From contig CAKOHV010000001.1 in the NCBI GenBank assembly GCA_934086145.1, positions 1 through 64,000 on the forward strand: DNA of 64,000 nucleotides, in the 5' to 3' direction. Made by a program: the position numbers and the translations under genes. The stretch comes from an uncultured Bacilli bacterium. Its GTDB lineage: Bacteria; Bacillota_I; Bacilli_A; RF39; UBA660. Below the pieces are notes generated by a model. It had not been told where the DNA came from. It searched no databases and saw nothing but the letters and a program-made list of their open reading frames with translations. This document shows positions 62,045 through 64,000 of the stretch, one piece after another. Position 1 is the stretch's first letter. The number at the start of each line of letters is the position of its first letter.

Positions 62045-62857
62045 GTGAGAAAAAAAATAAATAAAATTGAAAATAACGACAAAACAAAAGAATTGACCAA
62101 AAAGGCCATTGTTAACCTTATTACAGGGGTTAGAACTGCTGGAACTTTTGCGATTATCCCAATTTATATGAAAACAGGAGCGACAACAACTGCCTTATGT
62201 TCTGGAGCTTTCTTCCTAACGGATATGCTTGATGGAGCTCTAGCTCGTTCTTGGCATGTTCAATCATTCTTTGGGAGCTTGTTAGATGGCTTATCTGATA
62301 AAGCCTATGCGATATCTTGCATGGCCTTATTAGCCCATGAAAATCCTATTTACTTGCTTCCCATCGGCTTAGAACTATCTATCTTAAAAATTAACTATGC
62401 TAGTATGCAAAGAGGCAACAATGTTAAATCTAGTATTTTAGGTAAAATTAAAACCGGCGTCCTTGCTTTAACAATGGTTGATGGTTTCTTTTTACTAAAA
62501 CCAGAAGAATTAAAAAATATCTTAAATAATTTAAATATTACATCATTTGATACTTTACTAAATCAAAAACCTAGTGTATTATCTAATATAGCTATAACAC
62601 CATTAATAATAAGTGAGTTGATTGTTATCGGTGATTATATTGCCAAGTCTAAAAAACAAGATAAGCTTAAACAACCTGAAGAAAAAGCTAATCTTCAAAA
62701 AGAAAAAGCTCGTTTAATTGAAACTAAAGAGAATTTAGCAGCTCAAAAATTACAATTAAAGAATCGTCAAGAAGTCATTCATGACCTTTTCGATACTGAA
62801 TTTTATCTTGAAAATAAAGATGGTGGCATCAAAAAACTATTATATAAAAAAGTTTAA
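62045..62857 (+). CDS. CDP-alcohol phosphatidyltransferase-family enzyme with coiled-coil tail
   Basis: The protein has 270 residues. The GTG at 62045 is chosen, 8 bases after AAAGGGGGC. The full signature D-G-x2-A-R-x8-G-x3-D-x3-D is present at residues 63-85 (DGALARSW...GSLLDGLSD). Such enzymes move a phosphatidyl or phospho group from a CDP-lipid to an alcohol such as glycerol phosphate. Only about four membrane segments are clear, fewer than usual, and the acceptor is unknown. The last 75 residues form a charged coiled coil (KEKARLIETKENLAAQKLQL), rare in the family. Confidence 0.78.
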   Translation: MRKKINKIENNDKTKELTKKAIVNLITGVRTAGTFAIIPIYMKTGATTTALCSGAFFLTDMLDGALARSWHVQSFFGSLLDGLSDKAYAISCMALLAHENPIYLLPIGLELSILKINYASMQRGNNVKSSILGKIKTGVLALTMVDGFFLLKPEELKNILNNLNITSFDTLLNQKPSVLSNIAITPLIISELIVIGDYIAKSKKQDKLKQPEEKANLQKEKARLIETKENLAAQKLQLKNRQEVIHDLFDTEFYLENKDGGIKKLLYKKV

Positions 62858-62880
62858 CAAACAAAGAAAGTGGAGTAAAT

Positions 62881-63375
62881 ATGGACAAGGTAGTAAGAGA
62901 GAGTGCTTTTATATTTGATGGTATTAAAACTAAAAAAGCCCAAAAAAAAATAATTAACTTATTAAAATGTTGCAAAGAATTAAGAGATACTGCCTATCCA
63001 TTAAAAAATTCTTTAGTTACTGAAGTAAAACTCCTTGATCTGCACGCTCAAAAGCAAAAAGATTATACTTATGTTACGGGGTCTCTTTTATTAGAAGACT
63101 TACCGTCTATGGAAAAGCGTACTTTTGAAGCCTATATTACTAATAAAGACAATGAATATCATATCTTACTTGATATTACGCGTGTTGATGCTAAAGATTT
63201 ACCTAATATGATTAGAACCACTGATATTATCAAAGAAGAACAAGATAACATAATTTCCGTTACTAGTTATTGTGGAATAGGCTACCTTCATGAAAAAGTC
63301 TTTTCCCAAGAATTTACTAAAGAAGAATACGAAGCTAATGTTGACCTTGCCCTTGAACAAATAAGTGCCTTATGA
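62881..63375 (+). CDS. Orphan soluble protein
   Basis: The protein has 164 residues, mixed alpha/beta, without signal or membrane helix. A helical start with KKAQKKIINLLKCCKEL leads into strands (KDYTYVTGSLLLEDL, EYHILLDITRV, NIISVTSYCGIGYL). AAGTGGAG precedes the ATG, 23 bases after the previous stop. It is in the same operon as the phosphatidyltransferase. I recognise no family. Confidence 0.55.
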   Translation: MDKVVRESAFIFDGIKTKKAQKKIINLLKCCKELRDTAYPLKNSLVTEVKLLDLHAQKQKDYTYVTGSLLLEDLPSMEKRTFEAYITNKDNEYHILLDITRVDAKDLPNMIRTTDIIKEEQDNIISVTSYCGIGYLHEKVFSQEFTKEEYEANVDLALEQISAL

Positions 63376-63388
63376 CACTTTTTTTTCT
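63363..63388 (+). terminator. Weak terminator
   Basis: AAGTG and CACTT pair around the stop, followed by eight T's. The stem is short. Confidence 0.5.
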
Positions 63389-63397
63389 TATCCAATA

Positions 63398-63406
63398 TGC
63401 TATAAT
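63398..63406 (+). promoter_or_regulatory. Extended -10 promoter
   Basis: TGCTATAAT, 17 bases before the ATG at 63424, with AAAGGGTGG between. Confidence 0.6.
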
Positions 63407-63423
63407 AAAAAAAGGGTGGTCTA

Positions 63424-64000
63424 ATGAAAAAAATATTTCCAGACATAATTTATTTATTTATCTTTCTTTTATCATTTTTTATTACAACTAAAAAAGTTAG
63501 TTTCTTTTTATTAATCCTTTTTCTCCTTTCACTCATTACAAAATTTATCTTTAATTTAATAACTAAAAACTATCACTATACGGAACTTCCTCCCTATAAA
63601 AAATCTGCCTTTTATCCTTTAATTTTTTCCCTTATCATTGCTATTATAGCTTTCTTTAACTATCAAAGTGACTTATCCCTTTTTAAATCCTTTGTAACCT
63701 CCCTTATCTATTACTTAGTTACTTTTTTATTACTATTACCTCCTCATTTAAAATACTATTCTAAAGAAAATTCAGTTTCTAATGCTTTTGCTTTATCTTG
63801 TACCAAGACTATTTTCTTACCACAGGTTAGTAACTCGGAACTTTCCAAATTCTTAAAAATCCTACATTGTGCTAAGCTAAACTTAATAATCTGCTCTGAT
63901 AGTGAACTTTCTCCTAAACTTACTTCGTCTTTTCAAAAAGTAAGTTATGCTGATTTAGATTTGTCGAAAAGACAAAATATTATTTTACAAGAGAACCAAT
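63424..64000 (+). CDS. Multi-pass membrane protein, truncated by the window edge
   Basis: The frame stays open to the end of the window (192 codons seen). Two helix pairs are clear: about 8-45 (LFIFLLSFFITTKKVSFFLL) and about 68-112. A soluble part begins near 120 and contains SELSKFLKILHCAKLNLIIC. The N-terminal half is extremely rich in Phe, Leu and Ile. The visible part matches no family I know. A weak echo of a HAD-type domain in the soluble part is not enough for a call. Confidence 0.6.
   Translation, partial: MKKIFPDIIYLFIFLLSFFITTKKVSFFLLILFLLSLITKFIFNLITKNYHYTELPPYKKSAFYPLIFSLIIAIIAFFNYQSDLSLFKSFVTSLIYYLVTFLLLLPPHLKYYSKENSVSNAFALSCTKTIFLPQVSNSELSKFLKILHCAKLNLIICSDSELSPKLTSSFQKVSYADLDLSKRQNIILQENQ

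Noticed and set aside
63424..64000. A degenerate P-type ATPase at the window end.
   Set aside because: No DKTGTLT or TGES motif can be seen in the part present; the likeness is only a loose HAD-type pattern.
1..64000. Use of TGA as tryptophan, as in Mycoplasma.
   Set aside because: Tryptophans at conserved sites are TGG and TGA ends genes such as the LiaF-like gene and the one stopping at 61988.

Overview
The window is 64 kb of very AT-rich, densely coded DNA from a Gram-positive, endospore-lineage bacterium. The reasons are: two sporulation genes (spoIVA and a spoVIF-like gene), the Firmicutes-type primosome pair dnaB/dnaI, a class B sortase, HU, an Hsp20 gene behind a CIRCE-like operator, and TGG (not TGA) for tryptophan with TGA used as a normal stop. 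Base composition, many small membrane-anchored orphans and DUF11/pectate-lyase-like adhesin debris suggest an uncultured gut Bacilli lineage near Erysipelotrichales/RF39. That placement is inference. No rRNA, CRISPR array, transposase or phage module was seen. One tRNA (Gln, CUG) is present.

Layout. 1-2.5 kb (minus strand): a HIT protein, a small Cys-rich membrane protein, a MerR regulator and a short VirD4/TraG-like ATPase. 2.7-10.3 kb: a region rich in HExxH proteins, with one orphan zincin (+), a YtpQ/DUF1444-like gene (+), and two large paralogous metallopeptidase-like genes (-). Each paralogue sits behind a small leader gene, intact in one copy and eroded in the other. 10.3-13 kb: orphan genes plus decayed adhesin pieces. 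13-16.4 kb: TspO, three small membrane proteins, a membrane protein and rubrerythrin. 16.4-20.6 kb: a gene-less stretch with a structured leader, an MBL hydrolase, another HExxH protein, DUF362 and an orphan. 20.7-24.6 kb: Hsp20, a LiaF-like/DUF4097 envelope pair, a UcpA-like dehydrogenase and MgtC.

24.8-32.8 kb: HtrA, a membrane protein overlapping a membrane-anchored MutS-like ATPase, MntP, an orphan, then TtcA-like and RsmB/NOP-like RNA-modification genes and tRNA-Gln. 32.9-42.3 kb: mostly orphan or derived proteins. They include an exonuclease-like pseudoenzyme, a secreted helical protein, a membrane-anchored serpin, a secreted propeller-like protein, GNAT, a cytidine-deaminase-like pseudoenzyme and an XRE regulator fused to a membrane domain and coiled coil. 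42.3-47.6 kb: deoD, priA, a newly spotted 53-residue Cys-rich gene, the spoVIF-like gene and fhs. 47.7-50.7 kb (minus): SPFH/NfeD pair and sortase B. 50.8-64 kb (plus): spoIVA, HU, a series of membrane-anchored extracytoplasmic proteins including a CPWC thioredoxin, then dnaB-dnaI-fmt, a CDP-alcohol phosphatidyltransferase, an orphan and a truncated membrane gene.

How the parts work together. Housekeeping genes (replication restart, one-carbon and initiator-tRNA formylation, RNA modification, redox defence) alternate with envelope genes. Transcription units are short. Many end in strong hairpin terminators, several shared by convergent genes. Most start at extended -10 promoters (TGNTATAAT) with no clear -35. 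Many starts were moved downstream of the longest open frame because a good ribosome binding site demanded it.
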